A stretch of 64,000 nucleotides of DNA from PALSA-894 sp963734185 (GTDB lineage Bacteria > Pseudomonadota > Alphaproteobacteria > Rhizobiales > Xanthobacteraceae), in assembly GCA_963734185.1 (NCBI GenBank), contig CAVTGA010000001.1, positions 806,001 to 870,000 of the forward strand. The letters run 5' to 3'. Below are positions 32,856 to 40,837 of this stretch, in pieces. A model generated the notes under the pieces. The model was not told the DNA's origin. It searched no databases and saw only the letters and a program-made list of their open reading frames with translations. The translations under genes and the position numbers were made by a program. Numbering within the stretch: position 1 is the first letter of the stretch; the number at the start of each line of letters is the position of its first letter.

Positions 32856-34626
32856 TCGGCGGTGCCGCGATCTCGCCCGGCACGAGCTTGGCGCCCCCCT
32901 CCTTGCGCACGAGCTTGACCTTGCGCTCGTGGAAGGCTTCGAGCTCGGGCCGGTGGCCGACGCTGATGATCGCGGTGTTCGACAGTTGTTCGGCGAGCTT
33001 GGTCATCAGCATGGCCTGGCTCTCCGGATCCAAGGCCGACGTCGCCTCGTCCATCACCACGATGTCGGGCTTGTGCAGGAACAGGCGCGCAAAGGCGAGC
33101 CGCTGCTGCTCGCCGCCGGACAGCGTGCGGTCCCAGGACGCGTCCTCGTCGTCCAGCTTTTCGATCAGATGCTCAAGGCCGACCATCTCGAGCGCTGCGG
33201 CAATCTCCTTGTCGTCGAAGTCTTCCGCCGCCCGCGGATAGGTCACGGCGCGGCGCAGCGTACCGAGCGGGATGTATGGCTTCTGCGGCATGAGGAACAA
33301 TTTCGCGCCGGATTTGATGATGATCTCGCCTTCACCCCAGGGCCACAGGCCCGCGATGGCGCGCACCAAGGTGCTCTTGCCGGTGCCTGATTCGCCCGCG
33401 ACCAGAACTTTCTCGCCCAGCTCCACCGTAACGTCGGCGTCGTCCACCACGACGGTGCCGTCGCTCAGCGCCACCGAGACGTCGCGCAGGCGGATCGCGG
33501 CGCCTTCCTCCTCCTTGCGGTCGATCGCGCCGACCTGGCTGTCCTCGATATGGTCGAGCCCGTCGAGCGCGACCAGCAGGGCGGCAGCGCGCCGTGCCGA
33601 CGCGGTCCATTCGGCGAGACGCGGATAGTTGTCGACGATCCAGTTGAATGCGTACTGCACCTGGATGAAGGCGGCGGCGGCCTGCATCACCGTGCCGAGC
33701 GTCATCTCGCCGGCGAGGTACTTCGGCGCGCACAGGATCACCGGGATCACCGAAGCGATGACGAAGTTGCCGTGCGAGACGAACATCGTGCGCATGTACT
33801 GCCCGGCCATCTTGGCCCAGGTCACGATCACCTTGGCCAACAACTCGTCGAGCCCGGCGCGCTCCTCCTTCTCGCCGCCGAGGATCGCGATGCTCTCGCC
33901 GTATTCGCGCACGCGCGTGAGCGCGGCGCGGAATTCCGCCTCGGTCTGATTCTTGCGCTCGGCGGTCGGCACGAAGCTGCGCGCGATCAGCAGCATCAGT
34001 CCGCTGATGATGAGGCAGTAGGCCAAGACGGCCATGACCAGATAGCCGGGAATGACGATCTGCGATCCGCCCCAGTCGAGCGTGAGGCTGCCGCCGACGT
34101 TCCACAGCACGCCCATGAAGGTCGCCGAGGTGAGCGTCGCGCTCAGGATGCCGACCGCAAAATCTACCGGCTGCTCGGTGGCGATGCGGGTGTCGTCGCC
34201 GATGCGCGCCTCGGGGTTCTTGTGGTCGCCGTCGATGACGTTGAGCTGGTAGTAGCGTCCCTTGTTGAGCCAGCGCGTGATCGTGTGCTCGGTGAGCCAG
34301 GCGCGCCAGCGGCGCTGCGTGCGCATGCGCGCGTAGACCACCGCCACGGCGACGGCGATGCTGCCGGCCGCGAGCGGAACGAACAGCATCGCCTGGTTCA
34401 GGACGGTGGCGCCGTCTTTCTTCTCCAGCGCGTCGAAGATGGCCTTGTTCCAGAGGTTGAGCTGATACTGGAAAAACAGTTGACCCAGGACGAGGACGAC
34501 CAGCATGGCCGTCATCAGCCAGGCGACTTTCCAGCTCTTGGGCGCGGACCAGAAGCCGCGCGCGCTGCGCCAAAAGCGGCGCACCAGCGACCTTTGACGC
34601 GCTTTTTCAGAGGCCTTTTCGGGCAT
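32752..34626 (-). CDS. SbmA/BacA-like ABC exporter (BclA/YddA type) with fused ATPase
   Basis: 624 aa: an SbmA/BacA-like membrane domain with about six helices (30-350; WLTEHTITRWLNKGRYYQL, NPEARIGDDTRIATE) fused to an ABC ATPase (about 375-575) with Walker A GESGTGKST, signature LSGGEQQRLAFAR and Walker B DIVVMDEATSALD. This architecture is that of Bradyrhizobium BclA, which takes up or exports peptides and protects against plant NCR peptides, and of the YddA family, which also moves fatty-acid-like substrates. The last 30 residues are Lys/Pro-rich. It stands alone on the minus strand, between plus-strand valine genes. Confidence 0.88.
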   Translation of the reverse strand: MPEKASEKARQRSLVRRFWRSARGFWSAPKSWKVAWLMTAMLVVLVLGQLFFQYQLNLWNKAIFDALEKKDGATVLNQAMLFVPLAAGSIAVAVAVVYARMRTQRRWRAWLTEHTITRWLNKGRYYQLNVIDGDHKNPEARIGDDTRIATEQPVDFAVGILSATLTSATFMGVLWNVGGSLTLDWGGSQIVIPGYLVMAVLAYCLIISGLMLLIARSFVPTAERKNQTEAEFRAALTRVREYGESIAILGGEKEERAGLDELLAKVIVTWAKMAGQYMRTMFVSHGNFVIASVIPVILCAPKYLAGEMTLGTVMQAAAAFIQVQYAFNWIVDNYPRLAEWTASARRAAALLVALDGLDHIEDSQVGAIDRKEEEGAAIRLRDVSVALSDGTVVVDDADVTVELGEKVLVAGESGTGKSTLVRAIAGLWPWGEGEIIIKSGAKLFLMPQKPYIPLGTLRRAVTYPRAAEDFDDKEIAAALEMVGLEHLIEKLDDEDASWDRTLSGGEQQRLAFARLFLHKPDIVVMDEATSALDPESQAMLMTKLAEQLSNTAIISVGHRPELEAFHERKVKLVRKEGGAKLVPGEIAAPPISLVATLMNRWRGPRPPTSSPEDQDKKGPGKKAA

Positions 34627-34760
34627 ACGCTCCCCCGGGAGACAACACGCGGCGGCACGCTAACGCCGTCGGGTTCCGAAAGTTCATTGTTTGTACCGAC
34701 GATCTGTCGATCGACCGCCGCCAGTCGCCAGGCCGGCAGCGTTCTGCTAACTCGGAACGC

Positions 34761-35204
34761 ATGCCGACCGGCACGATGCTCGTGGAACAACTGGCGATCG
34801 TGAGCGCGGCGGCTTTTGCCGGCGCTGCGGTCTACGTCAATCTTGCCGAGCAACCGGCGCGACTGGCGCTCGACGACAAGGCGTTGCTGGCCGAATGGAA
34901 GCCGAGCTATGCGCGCGGCAAGACCATGCAGGCGGGGCTTGCCCTGGCGTCGACATTCCTCGGCCTGCTCGCGGCGTACCTGACCCGGGACTGGGTATGG
35001 GCGCTCGGCGCCATGCTGATCTTCGCCAACTGGCCTTACACCATCGTAGTCATACTCCCGGTCAACAAGGTCCTGGAGTCGACGCCTCCCGAGGCTGCGG
35101 ATCAGCACACGCGCGCCCTGATCGAAAAGTGGGGCACATTGTATGCGCGACGCAGCGCGCTGGGGCTGGCGGCGACCCTTGTCTATCTGGCGGCGATTCT
35201 TTAG
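34761..35204 (+). CDS. DUF1772 membrane protein
   Basis: 147 residues with about four membrane helices and the family motif EQPARLALDD plus WPYTIVVILPVNKVLE and the closing helix around 125-145. DUF1772 proteins often lie beside oxidoreductases; no function is established. The ATG at 34761 or the one at 34776 could be the start. It lies 9 bp ahead of the 3-hydroxyisobutyryl-CoA hydrolase gene and is probably co-transcribed. Confidence 0.8.
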   Translation: MPTGTMLVEQLAIVSAAAFAGAAVYVNLAEQPARLALDDKALLAEWKPSYARGKTMQAGLALASTFLGLLAAYLTRDWVWALGAMLIFANWPYTIVVILPVNKVLESTPPEAADQHTRALIEKWGTLYARRSALGLAATLVYLAAIL

Positions 35205-35213
35205 CCACGGCGC

Positions 35214-36272
35214 ATGGATTCACCTGGCCCCGAGATCCTGTTCGAGCGCCGCGGCGCGGCCGGCCACGTCACCCTTAACCGGCCGAAGGCGCTCAACGCG
35301 GTGACGCACCACATGGTGCGCGCGCTCGCCGCGCAGCTCGATGCGTGGAAGCACGACCCGGGCGTGACCCGCGTCGTGGTCACCGCCGCGGGCGAGCGCG
35401 CTTTTTCCGCCGGAGGCGACCTGCGCCAAGTCACCGGCCTCGGCCAAGCCGGCCGGCACCAGGAAGCCCTCGTGTTCTGGCGCGAGGAGTACACGCTCAA
35501 CGCCGCCATCAAGCATTACCCCAAACCTTACGTCGCATTGATCGACGGCATCGTGATGGGCGGCGGGGTCGGCGTGTCGGTGCACGGTTCGCACCGCGTG
35601 GCCGGCGATCGGTTTCTCTTCGCCATGCCGGAGGTCGGCATCGGCTTTTTTCCCGATGTCGGCGCGACCTGGTTCCTGCCGCGGTTGCCGGGCGAGATCG
35701 GGACCTATTGCGCGCTGACGGCCGACCGCCTGAAGACCGCCGACGGCGTGGCGTCGGGCGTCGCCACGCATCACGTGCGATCGCAGCGTTTTGCCGAGCT
35801 TGCCGAGGCGCTCTGCGGCAATGTCCCGGTGGACGCGGTGCTGGCGGCCTTCGCCGAGCCGCCCGGGGAGGGGCCGGTGATGGCGCGCCGCGGCGTCATC
35901 GACCGGTTGTTCGCAACCGACCGCGTCGAGGATATCCTCACGCGCCTGGATGCCGAGGCAGGCGGTCCGGATGCCGAATGGGCGCGCGCAACCGCGGCGG
36001 CGCTGCGCTCGAAGGCGCCGCTCAGCCTGAAGCTCGCGCTCGCCCAGATGCGGCGCGGCAAAGGCTGGTCGTTCGATGCCTGCATGCAGGCCGAGTTCCG
36101 TATCGTGTCGCGCGTCATCCACGGCCATGACTTCTACGAAGGGGTGCGCGCGGTGATCGTGGACAAGGACAACGCGCCGGTCTGGCGGCCGGCGACGCTC
36201 GCGGAAGTCGACGAAACGGAGGTCGAGCGTCATTTCGCTTCGCTCGGAGAGAGGGAGCTGAGATTGCCGTGA
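35214..36272 (+). CDS. 3-hydroxyisobutyryl-CoA hydrolase
   Basis: 352 aa, crotonase superfamily. Releases CoA from 3-hydroxyisobutyryl-CoA in valine catabolism. The hydrolase type is recognised by the oxyanion-hole region FSAGGDLRQVT and DGIVMGGGVGVSVHGSHRVA and by MPEVGIGFFPDVGATWFLPRLPG, where Glu and Asp form the HIBCH active site; simple enoyl-CoA hydratases lack this and are about 260 aa. The GTGA overlap with the next gene indicates coupling. Confidence 0.88.
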   Translation: MDSPGPEILFERRGAAGHVTLNRPKALNAVTHHMVRALAAQLDAWKHDPGVTRVVVTAAGERAFSAGGDLRQVTGLGQAGRHQEALVFWREEYTLNAAIKHYPKPYVALIDGIVMGGGVGVSVHGSHRVAGDRFLFAMPEVGIGFFPDVGATWFLPRLPGEIGTYCALTADRLKTADGVASGVATHHVRSQRFAELAEALCGNVPVDAVLAAFAEPPGEGPVMARRGVIDRLFATDRVEDILTRLDAEAGGPDAEWARATAAALRSKAPLSLKLALAQMRRGKGWSFDACMQAEFRIVSRVIHGHDFYEGVRAVIVDKDNAPVWRPATLAEVDETEVERHFASLGERELRLP

Positions 36273-36694
36273 GCGATCCGGTCAACGCGCTCGAGCCGGT
36301 CGAACGCGAGCGGGAAGCCACCCCGTGGACAAACCGGCTTGTCGTCGTGCTGCGCCTGATGGCCTGCTTCTCGCTGCTCAAGGGACTCTATCACTGGATG
36401 CTGGTGCTCGGCATCGGCGATGGTCCGGGCTCGACATTTCAGGGCAGTACGATGGCGTGGCAGGCGGCGACCATCTTCTTTGCGGTGATCGACCTGGTGG
36501 CGGCGGTCGGCCTCTGGCTCGCGGCTGCCTGGGGCGGCGTGGTCTGGCTCACCGCCGCCATTTCGATGGCGGCGGTCGAGCTGTTCTTTCCGCAGATCTA
36601 TGGCGGGCACCTGTGGGTGGTCGTCGCGGAGTTCGCCGCCATCCTGGTCTATGTCGGATTTGCGCTCATGGCCGGGCGCGAGCGGCCGGGCTAA
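36269..36694 (+). CDS. DUF6163-like membrane protein
   Basis: 141 residues, four predicted membrane helices, beginning at a GTG that overlaps the hydrolase stop by 4 bp. The motif LRLMACFSLLKGLYHWMLVLG and the ending AGRERPG are as in small membrane proteins that sit between the hydrolase and mmsB in Bradyrhizobium-type genomes. No function is known. The fixed position suggests a link to branched-chain catabolism, but it could be a passenger. Confidence 0.7.
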   Translation: MSDPVNALEPVEREREATPWTNRLVVVLRLMACFSLLKGLYHWMLVLGIGDGPGSTFQGSTMAWQAATIFFAVIDLVAAVGLWLAAAWGGVVWLTAAISMAAVELFFPQIYGGHLWVVVAEFAAILVYVGFALMAGRERPG

Positions 36695-36722
36695 AATCGA
36701 GCGAAGGCGCAGGGAGGATCAC

Positions 36723-37610
36723 ATGGCACGGATCGGCTTCATTGGGCTCGGCAACATGGGCCTGCCGATGGCACAGAACCTGATCAAGGCCGGCCATCAG
36801 GTCGAGGGCGTCGATGTGAACGGCGCCGCGGTCGAGAAATTGCGCGCGGCCGGCGGCGCCGGCGTCGAGACTGCGAGGATTGCGGCTGCGCGCGCCGACG
36901 TCGTCATCACCATGCTGCCCGCAGGCGAGCATGTGCGCGACGTCTATCTGGGATCCGGCGGCGTCATCGAGAATGCGAACGCGGGTACGCTGCTGATCGA
37001 CTGCTCGACCATCGACGTGGAGACGGCGCGCGCGGTGGCGGCGGCGGCCGGGACGCGGGAGCTGCTGATGCTTGACGCCCCGGTCTCGGGCGGCGTCGGC
37101 GGAGCGCAGGCTGCCACGCTTACCTTCATGGTCGGCGGCAGCGAACGCGCCTATCAGCGCGCGCAGTCGATCTTGCAGCACATGGGCAAGACCATCGTGC
37201 ATGCCGGCGGCGCGGGCAACGGGCAGGCGGCCAAGATCTGCAACAACATGATCCTCGGCATCTCCATGATCGCGGTGTCTGAGGGCTTCGTGCTGGCCGA
37301 GAAGCTCGGGCTCGATGCGCAGAAGCTGTTCGACATCTCGTCCAAATCGTCCGGACAGTGCTGGTCGATGACGAACTACTGTCCGGTGCCGGGACCGGTG
37401 CCTACGTCGCCGGCGAACCGCGGCTATCAGGCCGGATTCACGGCGGCCATGATGGTGAAGGATTTACGACTGGCACAGGATGCCGCGCGCACGGTCGGCG
37501 CGACCACGCCGCTCGGCGCGCAGGCGGCCGCGCTCTACGGGCTCTACGTCGGTGCCGGGGAGAGCGGGCGCGACTTCTCCGGCATCGTGAATTTCCTGCG
37601 CGGCAAGTAG
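36723..37610 (+). CDS. mmsB: 3-hydroxyisobutyrate dehydrogenase
   Basis: NAD-dependent oxidation of 3-hydroxyisobutyrate to methylmalonate semialdehyde. 295 aa. N-terminal Rossmann motif IGFIGLGNMGLPMAQNL, substrate-binding DAPVSGGVGGAQAATLTFMVGG, and catalytic lysine in GNGQAAKICNNM; a C-terminal helical domain carries GYQAGFTAAMMVKDLRLA. GGGAGG 6 bp before the ATG at 36723 fixes the start. Last gene of the valine run. Confidence 0.92.
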   Translation: MARIGFIGLGNMGLPMAQNLIKAGHQVEGVDVNGAAVEKLRAAGGAGVETARIAAARADVVITMLPAGEHVRDVYLGSGGVIENANAGTLLIDCSTIDVETARAVAAAAGTRELLMLDAPVSGGVGGAQAATLTFMVGGSERAYQRAQSILQHMGKTIVHAGGAGNGQAAKICNNMILGISMIAVSEGFVLAEKLGLDAQKLFDISSKSSGQCWSMTNYCPVPGPVPTSPANRGYQAGFTAAMMVKDLRLAQDAARTVGATTPLGAQAAALYGLYVGAGESGRDFSGIVNFLRGK

Positions 37611-37904
37611 ACGAGCGCACGCGACGGCGATCGTTCTTCGCTGGACGGCCACAGGGCGCGGGAAATCGGAGTGCGCGATGTTCCACGGTGGGACAATGAT
37701 GCCGCTACGCGCGCCACGACAGGGTGAACGGGATGTGACGGATATTGGTGACATTCGACGGTCAATCGTCGATTCACCGTGCCGAATAAACTCCATCTTT
37801 ATTGTGTAATTTAAGACGATCTTAGACGGCGCTCCGTAAGGTCGCTGCATCGGACGGGGGACAGGGCCTCGCCGCTACAATAACGCGAAGTCAAAAAGGG
37901 CGTC
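37611..37904. other. Intergenic region upstream of ldtR
   Basis: A 294-bp gap with no credible gene. Positions 37735-37830 are clearly AT-richer than the neighbourhood and contain an inverted repeat TCGACG-6 bp-CGTCGA (37755-37772), a candidate operator for ldtR autoregulation or another factor. No -35/-10 pair is strong enough to name. Confidence 0.4.
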
Positions 37905-38420
37905 ATGATGAAGACCGTCGTCAAAGCGGTCGACCCGGCCGAGCGTCAGGCGCGGTTCGACCACATCCAGCCGCACTATCTCGAAGCCTTGACGTTGATC
38001 GAGCGGCTTCATCGCCGCCTGCTCGACGTGATCAAGGACGAGTTCGATCGTCGCGGCCGTGCCGACATCAACGCGGTGCAGGCGCTTCTGCTGTTCAATG
38101 TGGGAGACAAGGAGCTGACCGCCGGCGAGTTGCGCACGCGCGGCTACTATCTCGGCTCGAACGTCTCCTACAATCTCAAGAAGCTGGTCGAGATGGGTTT
38201 CCTCGATCATCAGCGCTCGCGCGTCGACCGTCGTTCGGTGCGCATCAAGCTGACCGACAAGGGCCGTGAGGTGCGCGAGATCGTCGGGCACCTCTATGAG
38301 AAGCACGTGCGCACGGTCGAGCAAGTCGGCGGTATCTCGGCCGACGAGTTCGCCGGCCTCAACAAGGCGCTGCATCGGCTCGAGCGCTTCTGGACCGATC
38401 AGATCCTGTATCGGCTCTGA
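37905..38420 (+). CDS. ldtR: MarR-family regulator LdtR
   Basis: 171 residues, winged helix-turn-helix of MarR type (LFNVGDKELTAGELRTRGYYLGSNVSYNLKKLVEMGFL). The sequence RTRGYYLGSNVSYNLKKL is characteristic of LdtR, known in Liberibacter asiaticus and Sinorhizobium meliloti to control an L,D-transpeptidase gene and osmotic tolerance. Consistent with that, an L,D-transpeptidase gene lies 0.8 kb downstream. Two adjacent ATGs (37905, 37908) are possible starts. Confidence 0.9.
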   Translation: MMKTVVKAVDPAERQARFDHIQPHYLEALTLIERLHRRLLDVIKDEFDRRGRADINAVQALLLFNVGDKELTAGELRTRGYYLGSNVSYNLKKLVEMGFLDHQRSRVDRRSVRIKLTDKGREVREIVGHLYEKHVRTVEQVGGISADEFAGLNKALHRLERFWTDQILYRL

Positions 38421-38647
38421 TTCGCCTAACACGGCTTTCTCGGCTTGCCACCTGGCGCGAAAGCGCGCCGGGTGGCGCGGCTTTGGCACCAGAGAAGGTT
38501 TACCGGCGCGCGCCTGGCCGCCCCCAGGTTGAGGCGACGCTGCGTCACGACCAATTTACAGCGAATCCTTAGCCAAACTCTTTGCCAAAGGCTTTCGTAT
38601 TTCGCCAAAGGGGCCTATAAGCCCGCGGCAATCTTTTGGAGGTCCCG

Positions 38648-38986
38648 ATGGCTACTGCGAACCTTAAGAATATGGATGTGCCCGCGCTGTTGACGTTGCG
38701 GGGCAGGATCGACGCTCTTCTCGCCGGCAGGCGGAAGGATCTCGAAAGTCAGCTCGCGCGAATTGCCGGCGGCAACGAGGGCGGTCATGGCAAGGTCGCG
38801 CGGGGTCCGTTGAAAGGCCGCAAGGTTGCTCCGAAGTATCGCGGGCCCGGTGGCGAGACCTGGGCCGGACGCGGCGCGAGGCCGGTTTGGCTCGTCGCGT
38901 TGCTGAAACAGGGCAAGAAGATCGAGGACTACCTGATCGACAAGGCCGGGGCGAAGAAGAAGGGCAGGAAGGCCAAGCGCCGATAA
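38648..38986 (+). CDS. H-NS family (HvrA-like) nucleoid protein
   Basis: 112 residues. The N-terminal part is an oligomerising helix (MDVPALLTLRGRIDALLAGRRKDLESQLARI), and the C-terminal half is the H-NS DNA-binding domain with the core KYRGPGGETWAGRGARPVWL and the ending EDYLI, followed by a lysine-rich tail. This domain binds the minor groove of AT-rich DNA and silences genes. The ATG at 38648 has GGAGG 8 bp upstream. Its place between ldtR and the transpeptidase does not by itself show that it controls them. Confidence 0.88.
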   Translation: MATANLKNMDVPALLTLRGRIDALLAGRRKDLESQLARIAGGNEGGHGKVARGPLKGRKVAPKYRGPGGETWAGRGARPVWLVALLKQGKKIEDYLIDKAGAKKKGRKAKRR

Positions 38987-39228
38987 TTGCCGGGCGGAGG
39001 GGACTTCGTCACCGACGCCCGAGGACTGCCGCGTGCCCGAGGGACCGGGCCCTTTCCGGTTGGCTCCGCGGAACCTGATCATCCGAGCGCATTTTGCCGG
39101 CACTCGTGCTGCTGCTCACGATTGCGCGAGCCTCGTGCAGCGCGCCCATGTCGCGTTGAAGGGCTGCTGCCCGACGTGATAGTCGGAGGTCCTGGTTTGA
39201 CGCGCGGGGGACGGCGCGGAGCAGACGT

Positions 39229-40506
39229 GTGAGCAAGCGTGAGCATGGCACAGCCGGCATGAGTCGCCGCCGCGTCCTCGGCCTTGCGGTCGGCGCGACG
39301 GTTGCAGCGGCGGGCAGGGCGCTGGCGCAAGGCTCGGACGATCCGCTCGAACAGCTCATCCAGCAGAACCAGCGCGGCGATTTCGGCCAGAACTTCGACT
39401 CCGCTTCGCGCACCGTCCTGATGCCGAAGTCGTCGTTGCCGACCCTGTCGGCCGCGACCGCGCAGACGACCGAACAGGCGATTGCCCGCTACGAGCAGAT
39501 CGCGGCGAGCGGCGGCTGGCCGCAGGTGCCGCCGAGCGATCGCCTGCGCCTCGGGGTGCGCCATCAAAGTGTGGTCCCGTTGCGCCAGCGTCTTGGCATC
39601 GCCGGCGATCTCGACGCGGCAGCCGGCGTCAACGACGTCTACGATTCCTACGTCGAGGCGGCCGTGCGCCGCTTCCAGGCGCGCCATGGCCTCACCATCG
39701 ACGGGCTCCCGCGCACGCAGACGTTCAACGCGCTCAATATTTCGGCCGAGATGCGGTTGAACCAACTCAAGACCAACCTCGCGCGGTTGCGCGGCTTCAC
39801 CGGCAATCCGCCGCATCGCCTCGTGGTCTGCAATATCCCGGCCGCGCAGCTCGAGGCGATCGAAGCCGGCGTGGTGATGTCGCGCCACGCCTCGGTCGCC
39901 GGCAAGCCCGACCGCCCGTCGCCCGACATCAACAGCCGCATCATCGAAATCAATTTCAATCCCTATTGGACGGTGCCGGTCTCGATCGTGCGCAAGGACC
40001 TGATCCCGAAGATGCAGGCCGAGCCCGATTATCTCACCAAGAACAAGATCCGCATCCTCGACCCGAAGAACAACGAATTGCCGCCGGCGCAGATCAACTG
40101 GTTCTCCGAGGAGGCGGTGAACTACAAGTTCAAGCAGGATCCGGGCGACTTCAATTCGCTCGGCTCGATCCGCATCAATTTTCCCAGCCCGCACGGCGTC
40201 TATATGCATGACACGCCGCTGAAGAACCTGTTCGGCGAGGACTTCCGCTTCCATTCCTCCGGCTGCATGCGCATCCAGAACGTGCGCGCGCTGGTCAACT
40301 GGCTGCTCGCCGAGACGCCCAACTGGTCGCGCCCGGAAATCGACGAGGTGATCAAGTCGGGCGAGCGCAAGGACGCCAAGTTGAAGGCGCCGGTGCCGCT
40401 GCACTGGGTCTACGTGACGGCCTGGGCGACGCCGGACGGCGTGGTGCAGTTCCGCGACGACATCTATAATCGAGACGGGCTCGGGGCCGCCGCCAAGCCG
40501 GGCTAG
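39229..40506 (+). CDS. L,D-transpeptidase (YkuD domain), probable LdtR target
   Basis: 425 aa periplasmic enzyme that forms 3-3 cross-links in peptidoglycan or anchors proteins to it. The twin-arginine-like signal SRRRVLGLAVGATVAAAGRALA is at about 12-33; a peptidoglycan-binding domain (VRRFQARHGLTIDGLPRTQT) lies near 145-165; the YkuD catalytic core has H327-D328 and H342-S-S-G-C346-x-R with C346 the nucleophile. Start at the GTG 39229 or the ATG 39259 with the signal intact either way. The TAG stop lies in a palindromic repeat. Confidence 0.9.
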   Translation: MSKREHGTAGMSRRRVLGLAVGATVAAAGRALAQGSDDPLEQLIQQNQRGDFGQNFDSASRTVLMPKSSLPTLSAATAQTTEQAIARYEQIAASGGWPQVPPSDRLRLGVRHQSVVPLRQRLGIAGDLDAAAGVNDVYDSYVEAAVRRFQARHGLTIDGLPRTQTFNALNISAEMRLNQLKTNLARLRGFTGNPPHRLVVCNIPAAQLEAIEAGVVMSRHASVAGKPDRPSPDINSRIIEINFNPYWTVPVSIVRKDLIPKMQAEPDYLTKNKIRILDPKNNELPPAQINWFSEEAVNYKFKQDPGDFNSLGSIRINFPSPHGVYMHDTPLKNLFGEDFRFHSSGCMRIQNVRALVNWLLAETPNWSRPEIDEVIKSGERKDAKLKAPVPLHWVYVTAWATPDGVVQFRDDIYNRDGLGAAAKPG

Positions 40507-40544
40507 AGCATGATCCGTTCAAGTGGAATCGGATCATGCTCTAG
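40503..40544. repeat. Palindromic repeat, CTAGAGCATGATCCG type
   Basis: 15-bp perfect arms CTAGAGCATGATCCG (40503-40517) and CGGATCATGCTCTAG (40530-40544), spacer 12 bp. The L,D-transpeptidase stop codon (40504-40506) is inside the left arm. A relative without the G-rich part is at 56278-56317. Confidence 0.8.
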
Positions 40545-40560
40545 ATTCCTTGCGTTGGTC

Positions 40561-40603
40561 GCGTTTTCTGCGGCGAACCGGTGCCCACTTCGCCGGAAAA
40601 CGC
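40561..40603. repeat. REP element, GCGTTTTC type
   Basis: Arms GCGTTTTCTGCGGCGAA (40561-40577) and TTCGCCGGAAAACGC (40589-40603) around CCGGTGCCCAC. The same centre, GGTGCCCAC, occurs in the REP at 44294-44346. Confidence 0.7.
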
Positions 40604-40604
40604 T

Positions 40605-40630
40605 CTACTGTCCCGATTCCCAAGTTCGCA
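40605..40630. repeat. Half copy of the CTAGTGTCCC palindrome
   Basis: CTACTGTCCCGATTCC followed by CAAGTTCGCA matches the left arm of the hairpin at 10837-10862 at all but three or so positions; no right arm is near. Confidence 0.6.
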
Positions 40631-40837
40631 TGCGCTCGCGGCATCCTGACCCGCTCGGCAGACCGGGAGGAGGAGCCGCGAGCCTCGCGGGCCACCCGGA
40701 CCCCGGCGCCGCGCCCGGACGGGCCGAGCCCAACATCTTGGGGATATTGGCCTCCTGGGCGGAGCGCCGGCCCAATACTTGGCGCTTCCCGGCCGATATG
40801 CTAATCGCCCGGGGCTGCCGCTGCACAAGGAAGTTTC

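Larger units (their letters stand above)
40507..40837. other. Repeat-filled intergenic region before glyA
   Basis: 331 bp between the transpeptidase and glyA. The first half is the palindromic repeat at 40503-40544, a second element at 40561-40603 and a half copy of the CTAGTGTCCC family at 40605-40630. From 40650 to 40837 I see no gene or clear promoter; no glycine riboswitch was recognised. Confidence 0.5.

Noticed and set aside
40507..40837. A glycine riboswitch before glyA
   Set aside because: The gap is mostly repeats, and no paired GC-rich aptamer cores could be recognised.
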